Origin: Panacagrimonas sp041603235
Lineage (GTDB): Bacteria > Pseudomonadota > Gammaproteobacteria > Nevskiales > Nevskiaceae
DNA length: 64,000 nucleotides
Assembly: GCA_041603235.1 (NCBI GenBank)
Contig: JBFIES010000006.1
Coordinates: forward strand, 202,045-266,044
Reading direction: 5' to 3'
The translations under genes and the position numbers were made by a program. The notes under the pieces were generated by a model. It had not been told where the DNA came from. It saw only the letters and a program-made list of their open reading frames with translations, and ran no database searches. The first letter of the stretch is position 1. The number at the start of each line of letters is the position of its first letter. Shown here one piece after another: positions 1-9,290 of the stretch.

Positions 1-120
1 TGGCTGTGCTGGTTGCGCCGGAACTATCCCGAAGCCGAGGCATTGTTCATGCAACTGCGGCGTGAAGAAGACAGCGAAAAGATCGATGCGGCAATCGCAT
101 CGCTTGTCCGGGTTCACTGA
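1..120 (+). CDS. C-terminal end of an unidentified protein (partial)
   Basis: An open frame runs from the window edge to a TGA at 118-120 and gives 39 residues, beginning WLCWLRRNYPEAEALF and ending SLVRVH. The tail is rich in charged, probably helical residues. I do not recognise the family from this fragment. It lies upstream of the MOSC gene on the same strand with a 65-base gap. The frame may be fortuitous, but it has no internal stop and codon use resembles the neighbours. Confidence 0.4.
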   Translation, partial: WLCWLRRNYPEAEALFMQLRREEDSEKIDAAIASLVRVH

Positions 121-185
121 AGCAGAGCCTGAATCACCGCCGCCGTGCGAGGGCAGGCCCCGGTCGAATCCGGCAAAATTGCCGC

Positions 186-866
186 ATGGACTCCCCCGAT
201 CTTGATGATGCAGTTGCCGGCCTGTTCATTGGTGCTGCGCAGCCCATGCCCAATGACGGTCGCCCTACCGGCATTTTCAAGCAGGCTGTCAGCGGGCCAC
301 TGCGCATCCACAGTGAAGGTCTGGAAGGTGATGTGCAGGCGGACCGCAAGGTACATGGTGGCGTCGAAAAAGCGTTGCATCAGTTCTCACCGATGAACTA
401 CGCGCTCATGGCCGAGCATTTTCCCGACTCATCAGCATTGATGTGTGCTGGTGCGATGGGCGAAAACATTTCCTCCGCGCTGTTGCATGAATCCAATGTC
501 TGCATCGGAGATGTTTTTGAACTGGGCACAGCGCGTGTGCAGGTTGCTCAGCCGCGCACGCCCTGCTGGAAGATTGATGCGCGCTTTGGCGCCGAAGGCA
601 TTACCCGGTTCGTGGCAGCCCGCGGCATCGTGGGTTGGTACTACCGGGTCTTGTCACCAGGCGAGGTGAAACAGGGTGATCGCCTGCGTCTGATCGAGCG
701 ACAAAAAAGGACGCTGAGCCTTGAACAGTTCAATGCCCTGACACGTGAGCATCGGCCCGCTGTCGAGCGCCTGTTTGAGGTCGCGCAGACCGTGGGGCTG
801 AATGCGGACTGGTCCGCTCGCCTGCGTTCGCGCGCGCAGTATCTTCATCACAACGCTTCGAAGTAG
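186..866 (+). CDS. MOSC domain protein, YiiM-like
   Basis: 226 residues. A MOSC (molybdenum cofactor sulfurase C-terminal) domain covers most of the protein. Visible family marks are the GDVQADRKVHGG segment near residue 48, the MGENIS segment near residue 92, and QPRTPCWK near residue 120, whose cysteine is the conserved MOSC cysteine. A YiiM-like C-terminal helical region follows. Family members act in molybdenum-cofactor-dependent detoxification such as 6-hydroxylaminopurine resistance; that role is inferred here from similarity only. The stop codon directly abuts the GTG of hrpB, so the two are probably co-transcribed. Confidence 0.85.
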   Translation: MDSPDLDDAVAGLFIGAAQPMPNDGRPTGIFKQAVSGPLRIHSEGLEGDVQADRKVHGGVEKALHQFSPMNYALMAEHFPDSSALMCAGAMGENISSALLHESNVCIGDVFELGTARVQVAQPRTPCWKIDARFGAEGITRFVAARGIVGWYYRVLSPGEVKQGDRLRLIERQKRTLSLEQFNALTREHRPAVERLFEVAQTVGLNADWSARLRSRAQYLHHNASK

Positions 867-3404
867 GTGGTGGTCGGCAAATCGGCTGCGCCGATCAAGC
901 TGCCGGACTATCCGGTTGTAGCTGCCATCGCGCCATTGCGCAGCGCCCTGAAGAGCGCCGGCAGTGCCGTGCTGTGTGCGCCGCCGGGCTCGGGCAAGAC
1001 AACTGTCGTACCGCTGGCCCTGATGGATGAGGACTGGCTTGCCGGCGGGCGCATATTGATGCTCGAACCGCGCCGGGTTGCGGCCAGGGCGTCGGCCACG
1101 CGCATGGCACACCTGTGCGGCGAAAAAGCCGGCATGCGCGTGGGGTTCCAGATTCGTTTCGAGCGAAAAGTCAGCGAACAGACCCGGATCGAGGTCATCA
1201 CCGAGGGCTTGCTCACGCGTCGTCTGCAGGCTGACCCGGAGCTGCCCGGTGTGGGCCTGATCATCTTCGATGAGTTTCACGAACGCAGCCTCGACGCAGA
1301 CCTCGCTCTGGCCTTGGCACTGGATGCCCGCACGCACCTGAATCCGGCGCTGCGCATTCTGGTGATGTCGGCCACGCTGGATGCTCAAAGAGTGGCTGGC
1401 CTGCTGGGCGACGCGCCGATCATTGAAGCAGGTGGACGCATGTTTCCTGTCGACTGCCATTACCTGCCGCAGGCGCGTGATGCACGGCTCGACCAGGGTA
1501 TTGCGCAGGCGGCGCAACGTGCGCTGAAGGAATCCGAAGGCGATGCATTGGTCTTTCTGCCAGGTGCGGGCGAAATCAGAGGTGCGCAGCGTCTGCTTGA
1601 GCAAACACTGCCCGATGTCGCCGTTCGTCCGCTGTATGGCGACCTGCCTTCTTCAGAACAGGATCTGGCCTTGGCACCTGACGCGCGTCAGCGCCGCAAG
1701 ATCATCCTGGCCACCAATATCGCGCAGACCAGCCTCACGGTTGAGGGCGTCACCAGCGTGATTGATTCCGGGCTGGTGCGGGTTGCGCGTTTCGATCTGG
1801 GCGCGGGTGCCAACCGGCTGGAGACGCTGCGGGTATCACGCGCTTCTGCCGACCAGCGCGCCGGCCGTGCGGGGCGGCTCGCCCCCGGAGTGGTCTATCG
1901 CCTGTGGAGTCAGGATCAGCAAGGCACGCTGGCAGCACACGATACGCCGGAGATTCTTGCGGCTGATGTATCGCGCCTGGCGCTGGAACTGGCGGCATGG
2001 GGCGTCGCAGATCCGGCAGAGCTAGGTTGGCTGGATCTTCCCGGCAAGGCGCAATGGGATTACGCACGGCAACTCTTGCTACAACTCGGCGCCATTGACG
2101 AGCGCGGCAAAATCCTCGCCCACGGCAAGGCGCTGGCCAAGCTGCCGGCGACGCCGCGTCTGGCGCAATTGCTGATCACAGCAGGCCAGCTGGGTGCCGC
2201 TGCTGCGGGCGCATGGCTGGCGGCCGCGCTTGAGCAGCGCGCCGAAGGTGACGAGATTGATCTGCTGGAACACGTGTCGAAGCTGGCAATGGGCAGAACG
2301 CCGGCTTCGCGTCGCGCTGCAGATGCGGCGGCGCAGTTTCTCCGCTTGTTGGGTGCTAAACCGCAAAGTCTGCCCGTGAACTTTGCCGAACACGTCCCGG
2401 CGCTCGTTCTTCAGGCGTTTCCGGAGCGACTGGCGCAGCGGCGTGAGGGCCTGCGCGAGCAGGCCGTCGGTGCAAAACAGCTCGCGCGGCGCGATGTTCG
2501 CGAGGTGGCCTATCAGTGTGCTGATGGCGGCGAGGCGAGATTGCCGGAGCATTCGGCCATGGCTCGTCACGACTGGCTGGCGGTGGCGCACTGGGTGCCG
2601 GATGCAAGGCGTCGCATCCAGCTTGCGGTGAGTATTGACGAATCAGTGCTGCGGGACAGCTGCGCCGACCGCATTCAGACCCACCGTGAAGTGAGTTGGG
2701 ACACCCAGCAACAGCATGTGATTGCGCAGGAGCAGGAGCGTATTGGCCGGATCGTGCTCAGCGCCCGGCGAATCAGCGATGTGGGCGAAGAGGGCATCGC
2801 CGCCATGCTGGTCGGTATTCGCAGTCTGGGCCTGTCCTGCCTGCCGTGGACGCCGGCGAGCCGCCAGTGGCAGGCACGCGTCATCTGTCTTGGGCAATGG
2901 CAGGCAGATCAGGACTGGCCGGATGTCTCGGATGAAGCGCTGATGGACACTCTGGAACATTGGCTCGCGCCCTGGCTTGATGGGGTGCGCCGGCGCAGCC
3001 ATTTGGATGCCTTGAACCTGCCGGCCATTCTTGAATCCATGCTGAGTTATGAGCAGCAGCAGGCGCTGGCGAAGCTGGCGCCGACCCATCTGCAGGCGCC
3101 ATCGGGTCAGCGTCATGGTCTGCAGTACACGCCCGGATTGCCGCCGAAACTGGAAGTGAAGTTGCAAGAAATGCTGGGCTCAAGCGAAACCCCGACGGTC
3201 TGCGGCGGCAAGATCAGGATCAGCCTGCATCTGCTGTCGCCTGCCCGTAGACCGGTTGCCATCACCGATGACCTAGCCGGTTTCTGGCAAAGGGCCTATC
3301 TCGAAGTGCGCAAGGACCTGCGCGGGCGCTACCCCAAACACCCCTGGCCGGAAGATCCCCGCAATGCCGTGCCCACGCATCGCGCCAAGCCTCGCGGCAC
3401 CTGA
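867..3404 (+). CDS. hrpB: ATP-dependent RNA helicase HrpB
   Basis: 845 residues, close to the usual length of about 810-840. It is a DEAH-family helicase. The P-loop APPGSGKTT lies near residue 39, motif II DEFHERS near 134 (DEFH, as in HrpB, rather than DEAH), motif III SATLDA near 168, and motif VI QRAGRAGR near 330. HA2 and HrpB C-terminal domains follow, ending in the typical RYPKHPWPEDP segment. The start is the GTG at 867, immediately after the MOSC stop codon, which implies translational coupling. The cellular role of HrpB is poorly defined even in E. coli. The family call is secure. Confidence 0.95.
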   Translation: MVVGKSAAPIKLPDYPVVAAIAPLRSALKSAGSAVLCAPPGSGKTTVVPLALMDEDWLAGGRILMLEPRRVAARASATRMAHLCGEKAGMRVGFQIRFERKVSEQTRIEVITEGLLTRRLQADPELPGVGLIIFDEFHERSLDADLALALALDARTHLNPALRILVMSATLDAQRVAGLLGDAPIIEAGGRMFPVDCHYLPQARDARLDQGIAQAAQRALKESEGDALVFLPGAGEIRGAQRLLEQTLPDVAVRPLYGDLPSSEQDLALAPDARQRRKIILATNIAQTSLTVEGVTSVIDSGLVRVARFDLGAGANRLETLRVSRASADQRAGRAGRLAPGVVYRLWSQDQQGTLAAHDTPEILAADVSRLALELAAWGVADPAELGWLDLPGKAQWDYARQLLLQLGAIDERGKILAHGKALAKLPATPRLAQLLITAGQLGAAAAGAWLAAALEQRAEGDEIDLLEHVSKLAMGRTPASRRAADAAAQFLRLLGAKPQSLPVNFAEHVPALVLQAFPERLAQRREGLREQAVGAKQLARRDVREVAYQCADGGEARLPEHSAMARHDWLAVAHWVPDARRRIQLAVSIDESVLRDSCADRIQTHREVSWDTQQQHVIAQEQERIGRIVLSARRISDVGEEGIAAMLVGIRSLGLSCLPWTPASRQWQARVICLGQWQADQDWPDVSDEALMDTLEHWLAPWLDGVRRRSHLDALNLPAILESMLSYEQQQALAKLAPTHLQAPSGQRHGLQYTPGLPPKLEVKLQEMLGSSETPTVCGGKIRISLHLLSPARRPVAITDDLAGFWQRAYLEVRKDLRGRYPKHPWPEDPRNAVPTHRAKPRGT

Positions 3405-3444
3405 GCGCCGTATGATGTCGCTTTAAGGTGCCCCATTCGCGCGT

Positions 3445-4035
3445 ATGACGCTTCGAACGAACCTCCAAAGCCGTGGCCCACATCACGTGGTGCAACTGAG
3501 AAACACCGTCGCCTGCCTTGAACGCGGTGGCGTCATCGCTTACCCCACGGAAGGGGTTTGGGGGCTCGGTGCAGACCCCTGGAACGAGGCGGCTTGCCAG
3601 CGCATCCTTCAACTCAAGCGCCGACCCTGGCAGAAGGGGCTGATTCTGGTGGCCTCCGACTTTGATCAGCTAAGCGCCTTTGTTGACGTACCGTCAGTGC
3701 AGGCGCACGAGAAGGCACTCGGAACCTGGCCTGGCCCCAACACCTGGATTTATCCCAAGCGCTCGCTCGCGCCGGACTGGATCAGCGGAGAGCACGACTC
3801 GATCGCCGTCCGGGTCAGCGCACACCCGGTCGTGCGAGCGCTGTGCGAATCCTTTGGCGGCGCAGTGGTTTCCACCAGCGCCAATCCGGCTGGACGCGAC
3901 CCCGCCATGTCGGCAACGCAGGTGCGCCTGTACTTCGGCGCACAGATTGACGCCCTGATGCCCGGCGCCCTCGGTGCCTTGAATGCGCCGACGACCATCC
4001 GCGACCTGCGCAGCGGACACACCTTGCGGGGCTGA
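3445..4035 (+). CDS. tsaC: Sua5/YciO/YrdC-family protein, TsaC-like threonylcarbamoyl-AMP synthase
   Basis: 196 residues, the length of the short gammaproteobacterial TsaC and without the extra C-terminal Sua5 domain. The nucleotide-binding N-terminus reads GGVIAYPTEGVWGLG near residue 29. The KR element is LKRRPWQKGLILV, and VSTSANPAGRDP lies near residue 142. TsaC makes threonylcarbamoyl-AMP from threonine, bicarbonate and ATP for the t6A modification of ANN-decoding tRNAs. It sits 40 bases after hrpB and 46 before hemF. Adjacency to hemF-type genes is common for this family. Confidence 0.88.
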   Translation: MTLRTNLQSRGPHHVVQLRNTVACLERGGVIAYPTEGVWGLGADPWNEAACQRILQLKRRPWQKGLILVASDFDQLSAFVDVPSVQAHEKALGTWPGPNTWIYPKRSLAPDWISGEHDSIAVRVSAHPVVRALCESFGGAVVSTSANPAGRDPAMSATQVRLYFGAQIDALMPGALGALNAPTTIRDLRSGHTLRG

Positions 4036-4081
4036 AACCCCTCTTCCATTTTCAAACTCGCATCATTGTTTTCCGGACCTC

Positions 4082-4999
4082 ATGAATATTTCTGTTGAAG
4101 CGCAGCTTGTTGAGCCCTGGTTGCGTGGCCTGCAAGAACGACTCTGTTCAGCATTGGAGGCCTGCGATGGCGGAGCGCAATTTCACGCTGATCCCTGGGT
4201 CCGGGAACAAGGCGGTGGCGGCATCACCTGCCTGATGGAAGGTGGCGCAGTTTTTGAACGCGCAGGAGTCGGTTTCTCGCATGTGCACGGAGACCGCCTA
4301 CCACCCTCTGCAAGTGCCGCACGGCCTGAACTCGCCGGTCGCGGTTTCAAGGCCATGGGTGTGTCCATGGTGCTGCATCCGCGAAATCCCTATGTGCCGA
4401 CCACGCATCTCAACGTGCGATTCCTCATTGCGGAGAAACCCGGCGAGGCGCCGGTGTGGTGGTTCGGCGGCGGCTACGACCTGACGCCCTACTATCCCTT
4501 TGAAGAAGACGTCATTCACTGGCACCAGACTGCGAAGCAGGCCTGTGACGGAATTGGCAAGGATGTCTATCCGCAGCTCAAAGCCCGCTGTGATGAGTAT
4601 TTCTATTTGAAGCACCGTGATGAAACGCGCGGTGTTGGCGGCTTGTTCTTTGACGATTGGACCGAAGGTGGTTTTGCGCAAAGCTTCGCCTTGATCCAGG
4701 CCGTCGGCGACAGTTTTCTGCCGGCCTATCTGCCGATCGTGGACCGTCGCCGTCAGACCGCCTTTGGCGAAGGTGAGCGCCACTGGCAGCTGATTCGCCG
4801 TGGCCGCTATGTCGAATTTAATTTGGTGTGGGATCGCGGGACGCTGTTTGGCTTGCAGAGCGGCGGCAGGACGGAGTCCATCCTCATGTCCATGCCGCCC
4901 GAAGTGCGCTGGCGGTACGACGTTAAACCCGAAGCTGGATCAGCCGAAGCCGATTTGCTGCAGAATTATCTGCGCCCCAGAAACTGGCTGGACCTATGA
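4082..4999 (+). CDS. hemF: Oxygen-dependent coproporphyrinogen III oxidase
   Basis: 305 residues starting MNISVEAQLVEPWL. The open frame extends further upstream, but the ATG at 4082 gives the normal length of about 300 and aligns with family N-termini. Family marks are GGGGITCLMEGGAVFERAG near residue 39, the VLHPRNPYVPTTHLNVRF segment containing a conserved histidine, and WWFGGGYDLTPYYPFEED. The enzyme converts coproporphyrinogen III to protoporphyrinogen IX with O2, which implies an aerobic organism. Its stop overlaps the oxyR start (ATGA at 4996-4999). Confidence 0.96.
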   Translation: MNISVEAQLVEPWLRGLQERLCSALEACDGGAQFHADPWVREQGGGGITCLMEGGAVFERAGVGFSHVHGDRLPPSASAARPELAGRGFKAMGVSMVLHPRNPYVPTTHLNVRFLIAEKPGEAPVWWFGGGYDLTPYYPFEEDVIHWHQTAKQACDGIGKDVYPQLKARCDEYFYLKHRDETRGVGGLFFDDWTEGGFAQSFALIQAVGDSFLPAYLPIVDRRRQTAFGEGERHWQLIRRGRYVEFNLVWDRGTLFGLQSGGRTESILMSMPPEVRWRYDVKPEAGSAEADLLQNYLRPRNWLDL

Positions 5000-5937
5000 C
5001 CCTCACGGATCTTCGATACCTGGTGAATCTGGACAAGGAACGTCATTTCGGACGTGCCGCCGATCGCTCCTTTGTCTCGCAGCCCACTCTGTCGGTGGCG
5101 ATCAAGAAGCTCGAAGAACAACTGGGCCTGAGCCTGTTTGAAAGAGCCCCGGGGGAAGTGCGTCCGACGCCGATTGGCGAGCGCATCGTGGCGCAGGCCC
5201 GTCACGTTCTGGCGGAAGTGAAGCTCATTGAAGACCTCGCCCGCGAGGGCAAGGACGAACTCGCCGGTCCGCTGCGCTTTGGTGCCATCTATACCGTCGC
5301 GCCCTATTTGCTGCCTTATGTGGTGCCCAGGCTGCGCGCAGCACATCCGCGCATGCCGCTGGTGATTGAAGAAAATTTCACGGCGCGGTTGCTCGAACAG
5401 TTGCGTGACAACGAGATCGACGTAATTTGCGTTGCATTGCCCATTGACCAGCCCGGGCTGAGCGCGTGGCCGGTGTACCAGGAAGATTTCTCGGTGCTGG
5501 TGCCGGCGGATCACCGCTGGGCACAGCAGGCGGACATCTCGGCGCGCCTGCTTTCCGAAGAGCCGCTGTTGCTGCTCGGCCCGGGGCATTGCTTCCGCGA
5601 TCAGGTCATCGATGCCTGCCCCAAGTGTGTGGACCCCGATGGCAGCGGACCCCGGCCGCAAACCGGCAGCAGTCTGGAGACGATTCGGCACATGGTGGCG
5701 GGCGGATTGGGGGTGACGGTCTTGCCCAATTCTTCGCTGGAAAACCGGCCTCTGGAAGACACGCCGCTGGTGGTGTCGCGGCCGTTTTCCGGTAAGGCAC
5801 CGGCCCGGACCATCGTGCTGGTCTGGCGCCGAACCTATCCTCGCCTGAAGGCCATCAAGGCCCTGCGAGAAGCGATTCTGGGTAGCCCGATTCGCGGCGT
5901 AAACCTGATGCCGGACTCGGAGATTCAGGAATTCTGA
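4996..5937 (+). CDS. oxyR: Hydrogen-peroxide sensor OxyR (LysR family)
   Basis: 313 residues. The N-terminal winged helix-turn-helix is LysR-type and a type 2 periplasmic-binding-like effector domain follows. The peroxide-sensing cysteines are visible at positions 199 and 208 in GHCFRDQVIDAC, the same numbering and spacing as the redox pair of E. coli OxyR. That makes this a genuine peroxide sensor rather than a generic LysR protein. A third nearby cysteine (211) is unusual. The gene starts inside the hemF stop codon (ATGA), so synthesis is probably coupled to hemF translation. Confidence 0.94.
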   Translation: MTLTDLRYLVNLDKERHFGRAADRSFVSQPTLSVAIKKLEEQLGLSLFERAPGEVRPTPIGERIVAQARHVLAEVKLIEDLAREGKDELAGPLRFGAIYTVAPYLLPYVVPRLRAAHPRMPLVIEENFTARLLEQLRDNEIDVICVALPIDQPGLSAWPVYQEDFSVLVPADHRWAQQADISARLLSEEPLLLLGPGHCFRDQVIDACPKCVDPDGSGPRPQTGSSLETIRHMVAGGLGVTVLPNSSLENRPLEDTPLVVSRPFSGKAPARTIVLVWRRTYPRLKAIKALREAILGSPIRGVNLMPDSEIQEF

Positions 5938-5944
5938 GGGTGGC

Positions 5945-6319
5945 TTAGCCGACCTTGGGATCGTCTCCGCGCCGACCGGTTTTCTTCGGCGTCAGCTGGC
6001 CCAGATGCGTTGTGGGTCGGCTGCGGCTATTGCGCAGGCGATTGAGCTGTGACAAGGCTTCGCGGTCGCGCTCGGTGCGGATCAGCCCGAAGCTCTCGTC
6101 GAGCATGCGCAGTTGCGGACCATCCGGGGTCTGTTCGAGCGCGAGATGGCCGGACTTGCGCAGGGCTTCCAGGCCGTCCACCAGATCTCGTCGACGCAGC
6201 AAGGTTTCGCGCCAGGCTTCGAGCATGTCTTTCATCGATATGCTGCAGCCACGGGTCACGCGGTTGACCACCATGATGCGGTGGATTGCGAAACCCAGAG
6301 TCTTTGGCGTGATGTTCAT
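5945..6319 (-). CDS. Hypothetical protein, 124 residues
   Basis: I do not recognise a family. The protein is basic and lacks a signal peptide or membrane segment. The middle (MKDMLEAWRETLLRRRDLVDG) looks helical, and the C-terminus is rich in Arg, Lys and Pro. The start ATG at 6319 is preceded by a GGGGAA Shine-Dalgarno-like stretch, which supports translation. It converges on oxyR with only 7 bases between the stop codons and lies downstream of the TauE-type gene on the same strand with a 146-base gap. Confidence 0.55.
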   Translation of the reverse strand: MNITPKTLGFAIHRIMVVNRVTRGCSISMKDMLEAWRETLLRRRDLVDGLEALRKSGHLALEQTPDGPQLRMLDESFGLIRTERDREALSQLNRLRNSRSRPTTHLGQLTPKKTGRRGDDPKVG

Positions 6320-6465
6320 TCCCCGATCCGGTTGTGGATCCTGTCCGGTACCCGCTGGTCAGGATCATTGTGGGCTGCTTCCCCGGTGCAGCATGCGATT
6401 GTCCGGCAATCTTACACACTCTTTCATGCGCTTATGCACTTGATCCCATGCGGGAATTCAGCCCA

Positions 6466-7260
6466 TCAGGAGGTCAGCATATGAACGCCGATAACGCTCA
6501 GCATGGCGGCAAAAGCGAGCTGAAGATTGCGCGGTGACAGGCTGTGGGCCAGGCGCGCACCGAGCGGCGCGCACAAGGTGCTCGCAATGGCGAGCAGGAT
6601 GAAGCCGCTGCCGCTGACATAGCCCAGTGCCGGTGCCGGTACGCCTGAGACGCCCCAGCCTGTCCAGATGTATCCGGCAGCACCGGCCCACGCGATGGGC
6701 ACGCCTCCAGCGGCGGCGGTGCCCACAGATTGGCGCATCTCGATACCGCGCAGCGCCAGATAAGGGGCGGTCAGTGATCCGCCGCCGATGCCGATCAGTG
6801 AAGACAGGAGGCCAAAAATGCCGCCTGCGCCTGCCAGTTCCTTTGCCTGCGGTGGCCGCAGGTCTTCCAGCGCGCCGAACTTGTAGTTCAGTGCCATCTG
6901 CACCGCGATGAGCAGACTGCTGACACCGACCAGACGCTTCAGGAATGCGCCGGGAAGCTGGTCGGCGACAAAAGCACCGAGCAGTGCGCCTACCGCCAGT
7001 GCCGGGCCGTAGACCTTGAGCAGAGGCCAGCACACGCCGCCACGCCGATGATGAGACAGGCTGGAGCTGATGGACGTGACTGCAATCACCGCCAGTGAGG
7101 TGCCCAGGGCGACATGCACGAGGATCTCGCTCGGGACGCCCTGGCTGCCCAGGACAATGATCAGGGCGGGGACCATGATCATCCCGCCGCCAACGCCGAA
7201 CAGTCCGGCAAGGAGTCCGGCAACACAGCCGGTCATCAGAAAAACCATCCAGTCATTCAT
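6466..7260 (-). CDS. TauE/SafE-family sulfite/organosulfonate exporter-like membrane protein
   Basis: 264 residues with about eight hydrophobic segments. It contains the two family repeats with glycine-rich signatures: GLLAGLFGVGGGMIMVPAL near residue 16 and LLSSLIGIGGGSLTAPYL near residue 153. Members export sulfite, sulfoacetate or related anions; the substrate cannot be read from sequence. It diverges from slt, with 67 bases between the start codons, so the promoters must overlap. Confidence 0.88.
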   Translation of the reverse strand: MNDWMVFLMTGCVAGLLAGLFGVGGGMIMVPALIIVLGSQGVPSEILVHVALGTSLAVIAVTSISSSLSHHRRGGVCWPLLKVYGPALAVGALLGAFVADQLPGAFLKRLVGVSSLLIAVQMALNYKFGALEDLRPPQAKELAGAGGIFGLLSSLIGIGGGSLTAPYLALRGIEMRQSVGTAAAGGVPIAWAGAAGYIWTGWGVSGVPAPALGYVSGSGFILLAIASTLCAPLGARLAHSLSPRNLQLAFAAMLSVIGVHMLTS

Positions 7261-7327
7261 GGGCGCGGGGAAGATTCAGGCGGTGTTCGTACAATGGGGG
7301 GCAAATCCTACGCATCCTCGGACGCCC

Positions 7328-9286
7328 ATGCTTCGCAAAATTGGCTTACTGCTTCTGGTATCAATCTCTGCACCGCTTTTCGCCCAGCCCGACCCGCTGG
7401 AGCCGGGGCGCAATGCCTTTGTTGCCGCGCTGCCGGGTATCGCACGCGGGGACAGCGAATATCAGGACTCGGTGCTGTTGCGCAGCTATCCGCTGTACCC
7501 GTACCTACAGGCCGAGCGCCTGCAATGGCGGCTGAAAAAGGCGACGCCAGCAGATGCGATGGATGCGGAGGTGGGTGCCTACCTTCAGGAGCAAGGCGAT
7601 GTGCCATGGACACGCAAGCTGCGCTCGCAATGGCTCAAGTCGCTTGCAGAGCGCAAGGACTGGCCGAGATTCATGGCCTTCTATGTGGAGGAGCGCGCCG
7701 ACACCAGCCTGAAATGTCATGCGCTGAATGCACGCATTTCGACGAGCCCCGATGCCGGCCTCATCGCACCTGCGCTGGACATCTGGCGAGATGGATCGAA
7801 CCGCCCGGACAGCTGTGACCCGGTCTTCGCGTGGTTGCGTGCCAATGGGTCTTTGGGAACCAACGAGATTGCGCAGCGCGTACGTCTTGCCCTGGAAGCC
7901 AAGAATGTTTCCATCGCCAACTACCTGATCCGGCAGCTCCCGGCCAATCAGCAGAGCGGCTACCAGACTTGGGCCAATGTGCTCGCCAATCCCTCGGCCC
8001 ATCTTGAAAGTGCCATTCAGACTGGCGTTGAACCGCAAGCCGTGATCGATGGCTTCAGCAAGCTGGCGCGTGCCAACCCGGACAACGCGGCGGTGGTGCT
8101 GTCTCGTATTTCGGCGCGTTGTGGTGAGCCCTGTCGCTTGGAATCACCCGGCACGATCGGCGAGATGCGCAGAGAGATTGCGCTGAATCTGTCGTGGAGC
8201 CGGCGCAGCGAAACCGTGGATCAGTTCAAGATGGTGCCGCTTGCAGCGCTCAATGAGCTGGGTCATGAATGGCGTGTGCGAGCCGCGCTCTGGGCCGGTG
8301 ATTGGGCTCTGGCCGCGCAATGGATTTCGCAGATGCCTGCGGACATGCTCGCCGATCCGCGCTGGCGATACTGGCGTGGCCGCACCGCAGAGAAACTCGG
8401 ACAGGCACAGGCAGCCACGTCGGATTACGAGTCGCTCACGCAGGAAAACGGTTACTACTCCGTGCTCGCGGCAGAGCGTCTGGGCAGAGGCTTCACGCCG
8501 CATAATCGCCAGCTACCGGGCAATCCTGAAGCGCGCGCTGCCATGTCGAAAACGCCCGCCTTTGTGCGGATGCGAGAGGCATGGAAGATCGGGCAGAAGT
8601 CCTGGGCCATCAACGAATGGAAAGATGTGACACGCGGCTATGAGCCGCAGCAGATGATAGAAGTCGCAAGGGTGTTGTCATCCTGGGGATGGCACCTGAT
8701 GGCGGTAGCCAGTGCCACACAAGCCAAGGTCTTCGACGACTTTGATTTGCTCTATCCGCGCCCTTTCAAGCATGAGCTGATCGGCGCAGCCAAGCGCGTC
8801 AATCTTCCGCCGCAATGGGTCTGGGGCGTGCTGCGACAGGAAAGTCTGTACGAGCCCAACGCCCGATCGTCCGCCAACGCGCGTGGCCTCTTGCAGTTGC
8901 TGCCGACCACCGCCCGTAACGTGGCGCGTCGCAATGGCTTCCCGGCCCCGACGTTGGAAAGCCTCAATGATCCTTCAACCAACCTGTTGCTCGGGACGTC
9001 CTACCTGAGAGAGCAGTTTGATACCTTCGGCGGACGTTTCGTGCTGGTGCTGGGTGCCTATAACGCTGGGCCTGGTGCGGTGCGTCGCTGGCTTCCGTCG
9101 ACGCCGCTTGAAACTGATGTCTGGGTGGAAAACGTGCCGTACAACGAAACCCGCAGCTACATCCAGCGCATCATTTGGCACAGCACCGTGTTCGGCTGGG
9201 AGGCCAGCGGCGAGCCGCAACGCATCACGCCATGGATGACGCCCATCTCCTCCGATCTCACGCCCATACCTGACCCAGGCCAATAA
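7328..9286 (+). CDS. slt: Soluble lytic murein transglycosylase (Slt70 type)
   Basis: 652 residues from the ATG at 7328. This start gives a clean signal peptide (MLRKIGLLLLVSISAPLFAQ); the longer upstream frame overlaps the divergent exporter gene and is rejected. A long alpha-helical superhelical U/L region is followed by the C-terminal catalytic domain. The catalytic glutamate is in RQESLYEPNARS near residue 500. The substrate-binding motifs are ARGLLQLLP and AYNAGPGAVRRW. The periplasmic enzyme cleaves peptidoglycan to 1,6-anhydromuropeptides. Only four bases separate it from cca. Confidence 0.93.
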   Translation: MLRKIGLLLLVSISAPLFAQPDPLEPGRNAFVAALPGIARGDSEYQDSVLLRSYPLYPYLQAERLQWRLKKATPADAMDAEVGAYLQEQGDVPWTRKLRSQWLKSLAERKDWPRFMAFYVEERADTSLKCHALNARISTSPDAGLIAPALDIWRDGSNRPDSCDPVFAWLRANGSLGTNEIAQRVRLALEAKNVSIANYLIRQLPANQQSGYQTWANVLANPSAHLESAIQTGVEPQAVIDGFSKLARANPDNAAVVLSRISARCGEPCRLESPGTIGEMRREIALNLSWSRRSETVDQFKMVPLAALNELGHEWRVRAALWAGDWALAAQWISQMPADMLADPRWRYWRGRTAEKLGQAQAATSDYESLTQENGYYSVLAAERLGRGFTPHNRQLPGNPEARAAMSKTPAFVRMREAWKIGQKSWAINEWKDVTRGYEPQQMIEVARVLSSWGWHLMAVASATQAKVFDDFDLLYPRPFKHELIGAAKRVNLPPQWVWGVLRQESLYEPNARSSANARGLLQLLPTTARNVARRNGFPAPTLESLNDPSTNLLLGTSYLREQFDTFGGRFVLVLGAYNAGPGAVRRWLPSTPLETDVWVENVPYNETRSYIQRIIWHSTVFGWEASGEPQRITPWMTPISSDLTPIPDPGQ

Positions 9287-9290
9287 TCTT

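Noticed and set aside
654..1604. 316-residue minus-strand frame
   Set aside because: Antisense to the helicase core of hrpB; no recognisable domain.
7070..7327. Upstream extension of the slt frame by 86 residues
   Set aside because: It overlaps the divergent TauE-type gene and would bury the clear signal peptide that starts at 7328.
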